Source: Devosia sp. (GTDB taxonomy: Bacteria; Pseudomonadota; Alphaproteobacteria; Rhizobiales; Devosiaceae). Taken from it: DNA of 64,000 nucleotides. Each line of letters starts with the position of its first letter. Position 1 is the first letter of the stretch. Made by a program: the position numbers and the translations under genes. The stretch covers positions 1,860,001-1,924,000 of the forward strand of contig NZ_CP075529.1 of the NCBI RefSeq assembly GCF_025809055.1, written 5' to 3'. Shown here one piece after another: positions 43,020 through 51,412 of the stretch. The notes beneath the pieces are model-generated. The model worked only from the letters and a program-made list of their open reading frames with translations, was not told the origin of the DNA and ran no database searches.

Positions 43020-44329
43020 AATCCGCCTCCCTGATAGCCGAGCAGCTTTGGCAGCCAGAGCACCGTTTCAGGCACGAAGGTGAACAGGATAAGTGCGCCC
43101 ATCAGCGTCCAGAAGAAGGGCATGACGTCCCCGATAATGGCCTTCATAGGCGAGCCGGCGATCCGGGTCATGATGAAGAGCAGCAGCCCATATGGCGGCG
43201 TGATCAGGCCCAGCATGATGTTGACCACCGCAACCACGCCGAAATGCACCATGTCGATTCCCAGCGCCTGCGCGGTCGGGATCAGCACCGGCACGATGAC
43301 CAGGAGGATGGTCGTGCCTTCCAGCACGCAGCCAAGCACCAGGAGAATGATGTTGACCACGATCAGGAACACAACCGGGCTCATGTCCCAGGAGACGAGG
43401 ATGGCGCTGATGGTGCGCGGGATATTCTCGATGGTCACGACATAGTTGAACACCAGAGCGCCCGCGATCAGCATGCCGATGGACGCGGTTGTCTTGGCGC
43501 TGGTCAGCACCGACCGGTAGAGATCGGGGAATTTCACCGCCCGATAGACCACGGCGGAGACGAGCAGCGCATAGGCTGCGGCAACGGCCGCCGCCTCGGT
43601 GGGCGTGGTGATGCCGCCATAGATGCCATACATCAGCACCACCGGCATCATCAGCACCGGCAGCGCTTCCCAGGTCATGCGCGGCAATTGCCGCACTGGC
43701 ACGGGGGGCTCGACCGGAAAATTCTTGAGCCGGGCCGTGATGGCGATCTGCACCATGATGAAGCCGGACATGAGCAGGCCGGGGATGACACCCCCCAGGA
43801 ACAGATAGCCGATCGAGGTATCGGCCACGAGCGCATAGAGCACCATGGGGATCGATGGCGGGATGATCGGGCCGATCACCGCGGTCACCGCCGTCAGGGC
43901 AGCCGCATAGGACGGCGTATATTTGCCGTTCTGCGTCATCATGTGCTGCATCATCTTGCCCGAACCGGCGGCGTCGGCGACGGCCGAGCCGCTCATGCCG
44001 GCGAACACGATGGATTGCAGCACATTGACCTGGGCCAGCCCGCCCCGGAAACGGCCGACCAGCGCGTCACACCATTTGAGCAGCCGGTCGGACAAGGTGC
44101 CCGAATTCATGATCTCGGCCGCCAGGATGAACAGGGGCACGGCGAGCATGATGTAATTGGAATACATGCCGTTGAGGAACTGCTCGGCGACGATGCCGGG
44201 ATCCTGTCCGCGCATGAACAGGTACAGCACCGAACCGCTGATCATGGCGAGGCCCATGGGCAGGCCGAGAAAGGCCAGCATGGTGATGAGGCCGAGGGCC
44301 AGCCCGAAAGCCAGGGAAATTGTGGTCAT
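43016..44329 (-). CDS. dctM: TRAP transporter large permease (DctM-type)
   Basis: This 437-aa protein has about 12 spans and the DctM-type motifs PLFILAAEIMNSG and TLVIGPIIPPSIPMVLYA-like GPIIPPSIP. With DctQ and DctP it imports an organic acid using a Na+ gradient. It overlaps dctQ by ATGA and aroQ by 4 nt. The neighbouring enzymes suggest shikimate, quinate or a related acid as substrate. Confidence 0.93.
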   Translation of the reverse strand: MTTISLAFGLALGLITMLAFLGLPMGLAMISGSVLYLFMRGQDPGIVAEQFLNGMYSNYIMLAVPLFILAAEIMNSGTLSDRLLKWCDALVGRFRGGLAQVNVLQSIVFAGMSGSAVADAAGSGKMMQHMMTQNGKYTPSYAAALTAVTAVIGPIIPPSIPMVLYALVADTSIGYLFLGGVIPGLLMSGFIMVQIAITARLKNFPVEPPVPVRQLPRMTWEALPVLMMPVVLMYGIYGGITTPTEAAAVAAAYALLVSAVVYRAVKFPDLYRSVLTSAKTTASIGMLIAGALVFNYVVTIENIPRTISAILVSWDMSPVVFLIVVNIILLVLGCVLEGTTILLVIVPVLIPTAQALGIDMVHFGVVAVVNIMLGLITPPYGLLLFIMTRIAGSPMKAIIGDVMPFFWTLMGALILFTFVPETVLWLPKLLGYQGGGL

Positions 44330-44844
44330 ACGCCCGAACCCGCCTTGGTGTGATCAAAGGCATCGGTGCCGCCGCCCCATACCGCCTGCCAGGCGAGGTA
44401 GAGCTGGCGCACGATCATGGCGACCGCAAAGATACCGTAGATGGAATAGAGATAGTCGAAGCGGATTTTCAGATAGGCGGTCCGTTCCACCTTCATGAAC
44501 AGGATGTAGTCGATGACAGCCGGCAGCGAGAGGGTGAACAGCAGGACCAGGGTCAGGCTCGTCACCAGCACCATCACCCGACGGGCGTTCGAGCCGACCG
44601 CTCCATAGATGATGTCAAAGCGGATTTCCTCGCTGTCGCGCACCACGAAAGCCGTACCGAACAGTACCATCCACAGCCACAGCATGACGCTGATCTCATG
44701 CGTCCAGCCGATCGGCAGATTGAGCAGGTAGCGAAAGACGATCTGCAGGATGAAGACCACGAACATGCCGGCCAGCATGGCTGCGAGCACGTTCTCGGCG
44801 CGGGCATGAAGCCACCGCCCGATGTGAACCAGTTGGTCTGGCAT
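44326..44844 (-). CDS. dctQ: TRAP transporter small permease (DctQ-type)
   Basis: This 172-aa protein has four spans (about 20-42, 52-70, 92-112 and 130-152), with the family FRYLLNLPIGWTHEISVMLWLWMVLFG segment. The ATG at 44844 is chosen over an upstream in-frame start since the leader before it is not family-like. It overlaps dctM by 4 nt. Confidence 0.9.
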   Translation of the reverse strand: MPDQLVHIGRWLHARAENVLAAMLAGMFVVFILQIVFRYLLNLPIGWTHEISVMLWLWMVLFGTAFVVRDSEEIRFDIIYGAVGSNARRVMVLVTSLTLVLLFTLSLPAVIDYILFMKVERTAYLKIRFDYLYSIYGIFAVAMIVRQLYLAWQAVWGGGTDAFDHTKAGSGV

Positions 44845-44934
44845 GACGGAGACTCCGTGATGTCGGCCGGGTCGACCGAAAATGCCGAACGAAGAAGGCG
44901 ACGCCCGTTCAGGCGCCACCCCCGCTTGTCAGTC

Positions 44935-45915
44935 TCAGAGACCGTTGATGGTTTCGATCGCGCCTTCCGGCCAGTCCTTGGCCAGATCGGAAGCCATGTA
45001 CTGCTCCTGGGCATAGGTGCGGAACGCATCCTGGTCCGGTTCGTACACGTTGAGGCCGGCAGTCTTGAAGCGTTCGACCAGCTCGGCCTCGCGCTTGAGA
45101 TGCTCTTCCTGGCTGAAGTCGATCGCCACAGTCGCGGCCGCCTGGAAGGCTTCCTGCTGCTCTGGGCTCATGGCGTCCCAGGCCGTATTGCTGATGACCA
45201 GGAGGTCAAAGCCGACCAGGTGCGAGGTCAGAACGATCTGGTCCATCACTTCGTAGAACTTCATGTTCTCGACATTGGGGAGCGGATTGTCCTGTCCGTC
45301 GATCGCCCCGGTCTGCAGGCCCGTATAGACTTCTGCATAGGCCATTGGCGTCGGATTGGCACCCAGGGACGTGCCGAGGAACTGCCAGGCATCGCCGCCC
45401 GGCATACGCAGCTTCACGCCGGCCATGTCTGCCGGAGTCTGGATCTGTTTGTCGCCACGCAGGCCGACCTGGCGGGCACCGAAATAGGTCGGGCCCAGGA
45501 TGTGGATGCCCAATTGGTCGGACGCCATCTGCTTGAATTCTTCGCCCAGTTCACTGTCGAAGAACGTGCGCAGATGGGCGGCATCGCGGAACAGGTAGGC
45601 CGAGGTCAGAAGCGACCAGGCCGGAATCTGGTTGGAGATATCCTGCGGGGCGATATTGCCCATTTCGAGGTTGCCGCGCTGCAGCGCCACCAGCTCGGTG
45701 CCCTGCTTGAACAGGTTACCGCCCAGATAGGGCTCGATGGTCACATCCTCGGCAACCTGCGACGACAGCAGGTTCATCATCTCGGCGCGGATATCCTGCT
45801 CGGAGAATACCGCCGAGAAGCGCAGCACAGGCTTGTCCTGCGCCATGGCCGGGAATGCGGCCGCCAGCAGCAGGCCACCCACCATGAGTGCACGACGCGA
45901 AAGCGAAAGTGTCAT
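44935..45915 (-). CDS. dctP: TRAP transporter substrate-binding protein (DctP-type)
   Basis: This 326-aa periplasmic protein has a signal peptide (about residues 1-25, ending AMAQD). The substrate arginine region GVKLRMPG (R about 154) and TGLQTGAIDGQDNPLPN, typical of DctP, are present. It captures a carboxylate substrate through the arginine. It is first in the minus-strand operon dctP-dctQ-dctM-aroQ-flavoprotein-SDR and behind one copy of the shared palindromic operator. Confidence 0.93.
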   Translation of the reverse strand: MTLSLSRRALMVGGLLLAAAFPAMAQDKPVLRFSAVFSEQDIRAEMMNLLSSQVAEDVTIEPYLGGNLFKQGTELVALQRGNLEMGNIAPQDISNQIPAWSLLTSAYLFRDAAHLRTFFDSELGEEFKQMASDQLGIHILGPTYFGARQVGLRGDKQIQTPADMAGVKLRMPGGDAWQFLGTSLGANPTPMAYAEVYTGLQTGAIDGQDNPLPNVENMKFYEVMDQIVLTSHLVGFDLLVISNTAWDAMSPEQQEAFQAAATVAIDFSQEEHLKREAELVERFKTAGLNVYEPDQDAFRTYAQEQYMASDLAKDWPEGAIETINGL

Positions 45916-46000
45916 TGAAGTCCTCCCTTGAGGGCCGGAACGGATGTCCAGCCTGATCAGTCAGTCGCCCATGACCTCCCGTCATCGGCCTGATGTCACT

Positions 46001-46022
46001 TTGTACGAAATAGTTCGTTCAT
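46001..46022. promoter_or_regulatory. TetR-type operator, site 1 (dctP promoter)
   Basis: The core is ACGAAATAGTTCGT (46005-46018) within TTGTACGAAA...TTCAT, nearly the same as sites at 47801-47822 and 48763-48781. It lies about 90 nt upstream of dctP, in the dctP-gntR spacer. Confidence 0.7.
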
Positions 46023-46085
46023 GTCAACGGGCATCAGTGTCGATCGATCGGAACGCTTCCCTTTTAGCACATGAAACTATATATG

Positions 46086-46109
46086 TCAGATGAAATTGAT
46101 TTTATCTGA
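46086..46109. promoter_or_regulatory. Candidate GntR autoregulatory operator
   Basis: Arms TCAGATGAAAT (46086-46096) and ATTTTATCTGA (46099-46109) match at 10 of 11 positions around two bases. The palindrome ends 8 nt before the gntR ATG, in the dctP-gntR spacer. Confidence 0.55.
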
Positions 46110-46117
46110 TGTGATTG

Positions 46118-46801
46118 ATGACCCTGACAGACCCCGCTACCCATCAGACCCTTGGCGAACTCACCTATCTGCGCCTGCGCGCCGATATCATCTCCTGCCG
46201 CCTGCTGCCGGGGCAGAAGCTGCGGCTGGAGGCCCTGCGCGAGCACTATGATGTCGGGGTCAGCACGCTGCGCGAAATTCTCAGCCGCCTGGCCAGCGAT
46301 TCTCTTGTGGTTGCCGAGGGGCAGAAGGGGTTCGCCGTCGCCCCGGCCACGGCCAAGGATCTGCATGAGGTCGCCGACCTGCGCCTGTTGCTCGAAACCC
46401 ACGCGCTGCGCCTGTCACTGGCCAATGGCGACCTCGACTGGGAAGGCCGTGTCGTGGCCGCTCACCACAAGCTGGCAGCCACCGAGAAACGGCTGCTGGC
46501 CGGGCAGGAGAAGCATACGGTCAATTGGGTGCGATACGACTTCGCTTTCCACAACGCCCTGATCTCGGCCTGCAATTCACACGCCCTGCTGGACCTGCAT
46601 GCAGCCACATTCGACCGGTTCATGCGCTATCACATGCTGGCAGTCAGCTTTCGCGGCGCCGGCGTGGTGGACGACCACCGGGCCCTGTTCGATCTGGCCA
46701 TGGCCCGTGATGTCGAGGGCGCGCTGGCCATGCTGGCCACTCATGTCGGGCGGGGCGTGACCCACGTTCTGGGCACCGGAAAGCTGGACACTCACGCATA
46801 G
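46118..46801 (+). CDS. GntR-family regulator, FCD subfamily
   Basis: This 227-aa protein has an N-terminal GntR winged helix (LGELTYLRLRADIISCRLLPGQKLRLEALREHYDVGVSTLREILSRLASD) and a helical FCD ligand domain with the metal/ligand residues typical of carboxylate sensors (RYDFAFHNALISAC). It is divergent from the TRAP operon and likely controls it in response to a small organic acid. The ATG at 46118 follows a palindrome that could be its own operator. It ends 10 nt inside the end of the convergent dehydrogenase gene. Confidence 0.9.
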   Translation: MTLTDPATHQTLGELTYLRLRADIISCRLLPGQKLRLEALREHYDVGVSTLREILSRLASDSLVVAEGQKGFAVAPATAKDLHEVADLRLLLETHALRLSLANGDLDWEGRVVAAHHKLAATEKRLLAGQEKHTVNWVRYDFAFHNALISACNSHALLDLHAATFDRFMRYHMLAVSFRGAGVVDDHRALFDLAMARDVEGALAMLATHVGRGVTHVLGTGKLDTHA

Positions 46802-47715
46802 GCCGCAAAGGTGCGGCCCATTTCCGCGCTGTCCGGCTCGATGCCGGTGAACAGCCGGAAGGCGCGGACCGCCTGGTAGATGGCCATGCCACCACCCGCC
46901 AGAGTGCGGCAGCCCTTGGCCGCGGCCCGGCGCAGTAGATCCGTCTCCCGCGGGAAGTAGATGACGTCGGCCACCCATTGGCGCCGGTTGAGAAGGTCCG
47001 GATCAAGCGGCAGGCCGGGCAGTTTCTCCATGCCCACGGGCGTGGCATTGACCACACCGGCCGCCATACCGATGACCTGTCCCAGGTGCGCCGGAACCAG
47101 GGCCTGCGTGCGGACCTTGCTGGTCTCGGCGATCCGTTCGGCAAGCTGGCGCGCCCGCCCGAGGTCGGAATCAACGATATCCACAGACATGGCGCCAAGC
47201 TGGGCCAGAGCGTGCGCGACGGCCGCTCCGGCGCCGCCGGCGCCGATCTGCACCACATGATCGAGGGCCACCGGCCCCAGCCCCTTGCGCACGCTTTGGG
47301 CAAATCCCCAGCAATCGGTGTTGTGCCCCATGCGCCCGCCATCATGGAGGACAACGGTATTTACAGCGCCAATTGCAGCGGCCTCCGGCTCGAGCCCGTC
47401 GAGCAGGGGGATGACCGCCTGCTTGAACGGATAGGTCACGTTGAGGCCTCGAAACCCGCGATCGCGCGCCGCTTCCACTACCGCTCCCAGATCGGCGTCG
47501 TCGAGACCAAGCCTGTCGAAGTCGATGAGGTCATAGCGGTAGTCGAGCCCCTGCCGCCGCCCTTCGACCTCATGCATGACAGGGGTCAGGGATGAACCGA
47601 TGCCGCGGCCGATCAGCCCGATGCGCACGGCCGGGCCGCCAGAAGCCGGAACGGATGGGCGCGCGGCATCGATCAAGCTGAACGCCGAACCGACGCGATC
47701 GAGTTGAATGGACAC
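46792..47715 (-). CDS. Quinate/shikimate dehydrogenase (NAD-dependent type)
   Basis: This protein of about 307 aa is of the AroE family. The substrate loop GRGIGSSLTPVMHEVEG has S42-x-T44 where biosynthetic AroE has S-x-S; the Thr variant is known from Corynebacterium quinate/shikimate dehydrogenase. Catalytic K98 and D134 are present (NVTYPFKQA, GHNTD). After the glycine loop (GAGGAGAAVA) an aspartate, D182, occupies the position that favours NAD over NADP. These features point to oxidation of quinate or shikimate for growth. The GTG at 47715 has an SD; longer frames would run into the regulator's start region. Confidence 0.82.
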   Translation of the reverse strand: MSIQLDRVGSAFSLIDAARPSVPASGGPAVRIGLIGRGIGSSLTPVMHEVEGRRQGLDYRYDLIDFDRLGLDDADLGAVVEAARDRGFRGLNVTYPFKQAVIPLLDGLEPEAAAIGAVNTVVLHDGGRMGHNTDCWGFAQSVRKGLGPVALDHVVQIGAGGAGAAVAHALAQLGAMSVDIVDSDLGRARQLAERIAETSKVRTQALVPAHLGQVIGMAAGVVNATPVGMEKLPGLPLDPDLLNRRQWVADVIYFPRETDLLRRAAAKGCRTLAGGGMAIYQAVRAFRLFTGIEPDSAEMGRTFAAYA

Positions 47716-47800
47716 CTCACCTACTCCCGGGACGGCGGATATCCGCCCTTGTTTTCGCCTGCGTCTCGCCGGTACAACAGCGTCAGGCGATTTGCACCAC

Positions 47801-47822
47801 AATGTACGAACTGGTTAGTTTA
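47801..47822. promoter_or_regulatory. TetR-type operator, site 2 (dehydrogenase/tetR spacer)
   Basis: The core is ACGAACTGGTTAGT (47806-47819), preceded by ATGT. Twelve of the 14 core bases match site 3. It sits between the divergent dehydrogenase and tetR genes, about 37 nt before the tetR start. Confidence 0.65.
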
Positions 47823-47858
47823 GTCAATTGTGGCCCTGGATGGAGAGGCTCGGCCCCG

Positions 47859-48545
47859 ATGGCGGATGACGGCGCGAAAATGACCAAGCGGGCGGCCAGG
47901 CCGTCCTCGCGTCAGCAGGACCCCGAGGGCACAAGGCAGAACATCATCGAAGTCGCCTCCCAGGAATTCGCGCTCAATGGCCTGTCCGGGGCCCGTATTG
48001 ACGAGATCGCCGCCAAGACGCGCTCGTCCAAGCGGATGATCTACTACTATTTCGGCGACAAGGACGGGCTTTATCTCAGCGCCCTCGAAAGCGCCTATCG
48101 GCAGGTGCGCGAGGGCGAAGCCAAGCTCGACATTGCTGGCCTCTCACCCGTGGAAGGGCTGCGACGCCTGGTTGAGTTCACCTTCGACCATCATCACCAG
48201 CATGAAGATTTCATCCGTATGGTGATGATCGAGAACATCCATCACGGCCAGTATCTGGAGCGGTCCAGCCTGGTACGCGACCTCAACGTCACGGCCATCG
48301 CCCATATCGGTGACCTCTACGAGCGCGGCCTGGCGGATGGGTCGTTCCGCCCCGGTCTCGACCCGTTGGAAATCCACTGGCAGATCAGCGCTCTCTGCTT
48401 TTTCAACGTGTCCAATCGCGCCACGTTCTCAAAACTCTTCGCGCGGGATTTTGGCGCCCCGGACATGCTGGACAGGCTGCGCCAGAACACCATCGACATG
48501 GTTTTGCGCTATGTCGCCCGGCCCGAGGCCTATCCCGACCGTTGA
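47859..48545 (+). CDS. TetR-family regulator of the quinate/shikimate locus
   Basis: This 228-aa protein has an N-terminal TetR HTH (TRQNIIEVASQEFALNGLSGARIDEIAAKTRSSKRMIYYYFGDKDGLYLSALE) and a ligand domain rich in His (FDHHHQHEDF). It is divergent from the dehydrogenase and 250 nt before the QuiC-like gene. The three shared palindromes around its locus make it the prime candidate for their binding protein. The ATG at 47859 has GGAGAGG upstream; an earlier in-frame ATG at 47802 overlaps site 2 and is rejected. Confidence 0.88.
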   Translation: MADDGAKMTKRAARPSSRQQDPEGTRQNIIEVASQEFALNGLSGARIDEIAAKTRSSKRMIYYYFGDKDGLYLSALESAYRQVREGEAKLDIAGLSPVEGLRRLVEFTFDHHHQHEDFIRMVMIENIHHGQYLERSSLVRDLNVTAIAHIGDLYERGLADGSFRPGLDPLEIHWQISALCFFNVSNRATFSKLFARDFGAPDMLDRLRQNTIDMVLRYVARPEAYPDR

Positions 48546-48762
48546 AACGCCTGCCAACATCGCTGGCATACGGCCTGACCGCCCCGCCGGCGCGTCCACC
48601 GCCCACCATCCCCGCTCCACAACGCCATCCGGCGCCGGCTCGCGCCGCGAGCACGCCACACCGGCCCGTCGCCGCTTCTGCCTGAACATCCCGCGCACCA
48701 TCCTCGTCCCTTGGGACATGCGCCCGGTTCGCAATTGACCCCCGCGCCCTTCCTGCCTACTT

Positions 48763-48781
48763 TGTACGAACTAGTTCGTTC
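48763..48781. promoter_or_regulatory. TetR-type operator, site 3 (quiC promoter)
   Basis: The core ACGAACTAGTTCGT (48766-48779) is a perfect 14-bp palindrome, preceded by TTTGT and followed by TCAAGGA, which is the SD of the gene. A bound protein would cover the ribosome-binding site and the start of transcription. Confidence 0.75.
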
Positions 48782-48794
48782 AAGGATTGCCGGC

Positions 48795-50678
48795 ATGAAG
48801 ACCTCGATTGCGACTGTGTCCATCAGCGGAGACCTGCGGGAAAAGCTCGAGGCCATCGCGGCGGCCGGGTTTGATGGGGTGGAGATATTCGAGAACGACT
48901 TTCTCGCCTTCGACCGCAGCCCTGCCGAAGTCCGCGCCATGGCGGCCGACCTTGGGCTCGAGATTACCCTATTCCAGCCATTTCGCGACTTTGAGGGATT
49001 GCCCGAGCCGCAGCGCGGCAAGGCGTTCGACCGGGCAGAGCGCAAGTTCGACCTGATGGAAGCCCTGGGCGCGCCCCTTGTTCTGGTCTGTTCGAGCGTC
49101 GCCCCGGCCGCCCTGGGCGGCATCGACCGCGCGGCCGCTGACTTTCGCGAACTGGGCGAACGCGCGGCCCGACGCGGTCTCAAGGTCGGCTACGAGGCCC
49201 TTGCCTGGGGGCGTCATGTCAATGACCACCGCGACGCCTGGGAAATCGTCAGGCGGGCCGATCACCCCAATGTCGGATTGATTCTCGACAGCTTTCACTC
49301 TCTGTCCCGCCGCATCGACCCTGACACGATCCGCTCCATTCCCGGTGACAAGATTTTCATCGTGCAACTGGCGGATGCGCCGGCGCTCGATATGGACCTG
49401 CTGTACTGGAGCCGCCACTTCCGCAACATGCCTGGCGAGGGTGACCTTCCGGTGGTCGATTTTGCCCGCGCCGTTGCGGCGACCGGCTATTCCGGCCCGC
49501 TGTCGCTGGAAATCTTCAACGATCAGTTCCGCGCCGGCTCGCCCCGCACCATAGCCGCCGACGGCCACCGCTCGCTGGTGTTTCTCATGGATCAGGTGCG
49601 CGAGGCTGAACCCGCCGTGGCGCCACCCCTGCCCGCGCTCCCGCCCCGGGTGCCGGTCACCGGCGTCTCCTTTGTCGAGTTCACCGCCGACGAAGAGGAG
49701 GCCGAGGCCCTGCGCACCGTTCTGCGCCAGCTCGGCTTTACCCGCACCGGCCGCCACGTCAGCAAGAGCGTGGAGCGCTTCAGCCAGGGGGCCATCAATA
49801 TCGTGGTCAATACCGAGCGCGAGGGCCTGGCCCATGCCGCCTATCTCACGCACGGGACCTCGGCCTATGCCATGGGCCTGGAGGTGGAAAACGCCAGCGC
49901 CACGCTGGCGCGCGCCCGCGCCCTGGGCGCCCAGCCCTTTGCGCAGCGGGTCGGCCCGGGTGAACTCACCATTCCGGCGGTTCGCGGCGTCGGCGGGGGC
50001 GTTGTCTATTTTCTCGATGACAAGTCCGACCTGGCCCGGGTCTGGGACATCGAGTTCAATCCAGAGCCGAACCCGGGCATGTCCGGCGCAGGCCTGGTCG
50101 GGTTCGACCACGTCGCGCAGACCATGAACTACGAGGAGATGCTGACCTGGATCCTGTTCTACCGGTCGATTTTCGTCGTGGACAAGGGCCCCATGGTCGA
50201 TGTCGTCGATCCATCCGGCCTGGTGCGCAGCCAGGTCATCGAAAGCCCGTCCGGGTCGCTGCGCCTGACACTCAATGGCGCCGAGAGCCGCCGCACCCTT
50301 GCCGGGCGTTTCATTGCCGAAACCTTCGGCTCGAGCGTCCAGCATATCGCGCTCAAGACGGACGACATATTCCACACCGCCGCAGTCCTGCGCCGCAATG
50401 GCCTGTCAACGCTGGAGATTTCCCAGAACTACTATAGCGACCTCGACGCCAGGCTGGGGCTGGACCCGGACCTGCTCGAGCGCCTGCGCAGCGCCAACCT
50501 GCTCTATGACCGCGACGACAAGGGCGAGTACTTTCAGCTCTATTCGTCCAGCTTCGGCGAAGGCTTCTTCTTCGAAGTCGTCCAGCGCACCGGCGGCTAT
50601 GCCGGATATGGCGCCGTCAACGCCCCCTTCCGCATCGCTGCCCAGAAGCGTTCTGTCCCCAACGACGCCGGGGCCTGA
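48795..50678 (+). CDS. quiC: 3-dehydroshikimate dehydratase, QuiC/HPPD fusion type
   Basis: This 627-aa two-part protein starts at ATG 48795 with AAGGA upstream. Residues about 1-275 are a xylose-isomerase-like TIM barrel (MKTSIATVSISGDLREKLEAIAAAGFDGVEIFEND, LSLEIFNDQFR), the dehydratase domain that makes protocatechuate. From about 300 to the end is a pair of VOC domains like 4-hydroxyphenylpyruvate dioxygenase (GFDHVAQTMNYEEMLTWILFYRSIF, GEYFQLYSSSFGEGFFFEVVQR). This is the layout of Pseudomonas QuiC1. It would be the last step of quinate/shikimate conversion; no protocatechuate ring-cleavage genes are in view. Confidence 0.9.
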   Translation: MKTSIATVSISGDLREKLEAIAAAGFDGVEIFENDFLAFDRSPAEVRAMAADLGLEITLFQPFRDFEGLPEPQRGKAFDRAERKFDLMEALGAPLVLVCSSVAPAALGGIDRAAADFRELGERAARRGLKVGYEALAWGRHVNDHRDAWEIVRRADHPNVGLILDSFHSLSRRIDPDTIRSIPGDKIFIVQLADAPALDMDLLYWSRHFRNMPGEGDLPVVDFARAVAATGYSGPLSLEIFNDQFRAGSPRTIAADGHRSLVFLMDQVREAEPAVAPPLPALPPRVPVTGVSFVEFTADEEEAEALRTVLRQLGFTRTGRHVSKSVERFSQGAINIVVNTEREGLAHAAYLTHGTSAYAMGLEVENASATLARARALGAQPFAQRVGPGELTIPAVRGVGGGVVYFLDDKSDLARVWDIEFNPEPNPGMSGAGLVGFDHVAQTMNYEEMLTWILFYRSIFVVDKGPMVDVVDPSGLVRSQVIESPSGSLRLTLNGAESRRTLAGRFIAETFGSSVQHIALKTDDIFHTAAVLRRNGLSTLEISQNYYSDLDARLGLDPDLLERLRSANLLYDRDDKGEYFQLYSSSFGEGFFFEVVQRTGGYAGYGAVNAPFRIAAQKRSVPNDAGA

Positions 50679-50757
50679 ACAGGTTGGCAAGCCACAGGAT
50701 TGATCCCGGCGTGGATCGGCCGGATTGCCCTGTCAGAAAAATGAAAGGTGATGCATT

Positions 50758-51412
50758 TGGTAGCGGAGGACAGGTTGCGGCAGGACCCACACACCCTCCG
50801 ATACTCTGAGAACTGGCTACAAATCCTTGACAAATAAGAGAAAACGGATCCTATCGATGTGGAGCGTTGCGACTAATCCCGATGCTAGTGGCCGCGGGTT
50901 CCCTAGCGCAGCCCCCAATGGCCAGTTCCAATACCACTGATAGATCGAAATAGGTCCTCCCTCAGTCCATCCCAGTTTTGAGAGTCGGAGGAGTGATTCT
51001 CAATTTCACGACGAATGCCAGCGCGTTGACCACGTGATAGTGGCTTGCCATCTAGTCTCTCGATTTCAGCGTATAATTGGGTATAAATTGCTTCCCCACC
51101 CAAAATAGTCAGGGCTTCCACTATCTGGCTTCGTCTCTTACCCATATCCCCCCGCAGTCTTTCCACATCCTAACTTCACGGACGCTTCCTTACCTCAGTC
51201 GCTCCAAGTTAGCCGGCATTTTCATGGCTGCCCACCCCTCCCCCGAACAGTGCGGTTCTGTTCCTTGTCATGGTAGCGGGTCCTTTGGGGGCGACAATCA
51301 ATAAGTCAACAAAACAACTCGCCAGCAGCTCTGTAGCCGCAATAAACGCGATGTTTCCTGTGAAACTATACAGTTAAATCAAATACTTAACATGTAGACT
51401 GGTAGCGGAGGA
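50758..51412. mobile_element. Small islet at tRNA-Met with 13-nt flanking repeat
   Basis: The 3' end of the tRNA-Met gene, TGGTAGCGGAGGA (51400-51412), recurs exactly at 50758-50770. The 629 nt between lie on the 3' side of the tRNA, the usual place for tRNA-targeted integration. This stretch is AT-rich compared with neighbours, particularly next to the tRNA, and holds one small restriction-associated-like gene. No integrase is present, so it is a remnant or a non-autonomous piece. Confidence 0.55.
50903..51145 (-). CDS. Small winged-helix-like protein, restriction-enzyme-associated type
   Basis: This 80-aa protein (MGKRRSQIVEALTILGG) contains the pattern IRREIENHSSDSQNW, then LFRSISGIGTGHWGLR. 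The same pattern (IxxxIExHSSDSxxF ... GxGxGxWGLR) is familiar from short domains that precede or accompany HNH or Mrr-type nucleases. Alone it has no catalytic site. It could be a remnant of a longer gene or a free DNA-binding domain. An upstream ATG at 51166 is also possible. It is the only gene in the islet. Confidence 0.6.
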   Translation of the reverse strand: MGKRRSQIVEALTILGGEAIYTQLYAEIERLDGKPLSRGQRAGIRREIENHSSDSQNWDGLREDLFRSISGIGTGHWGLR

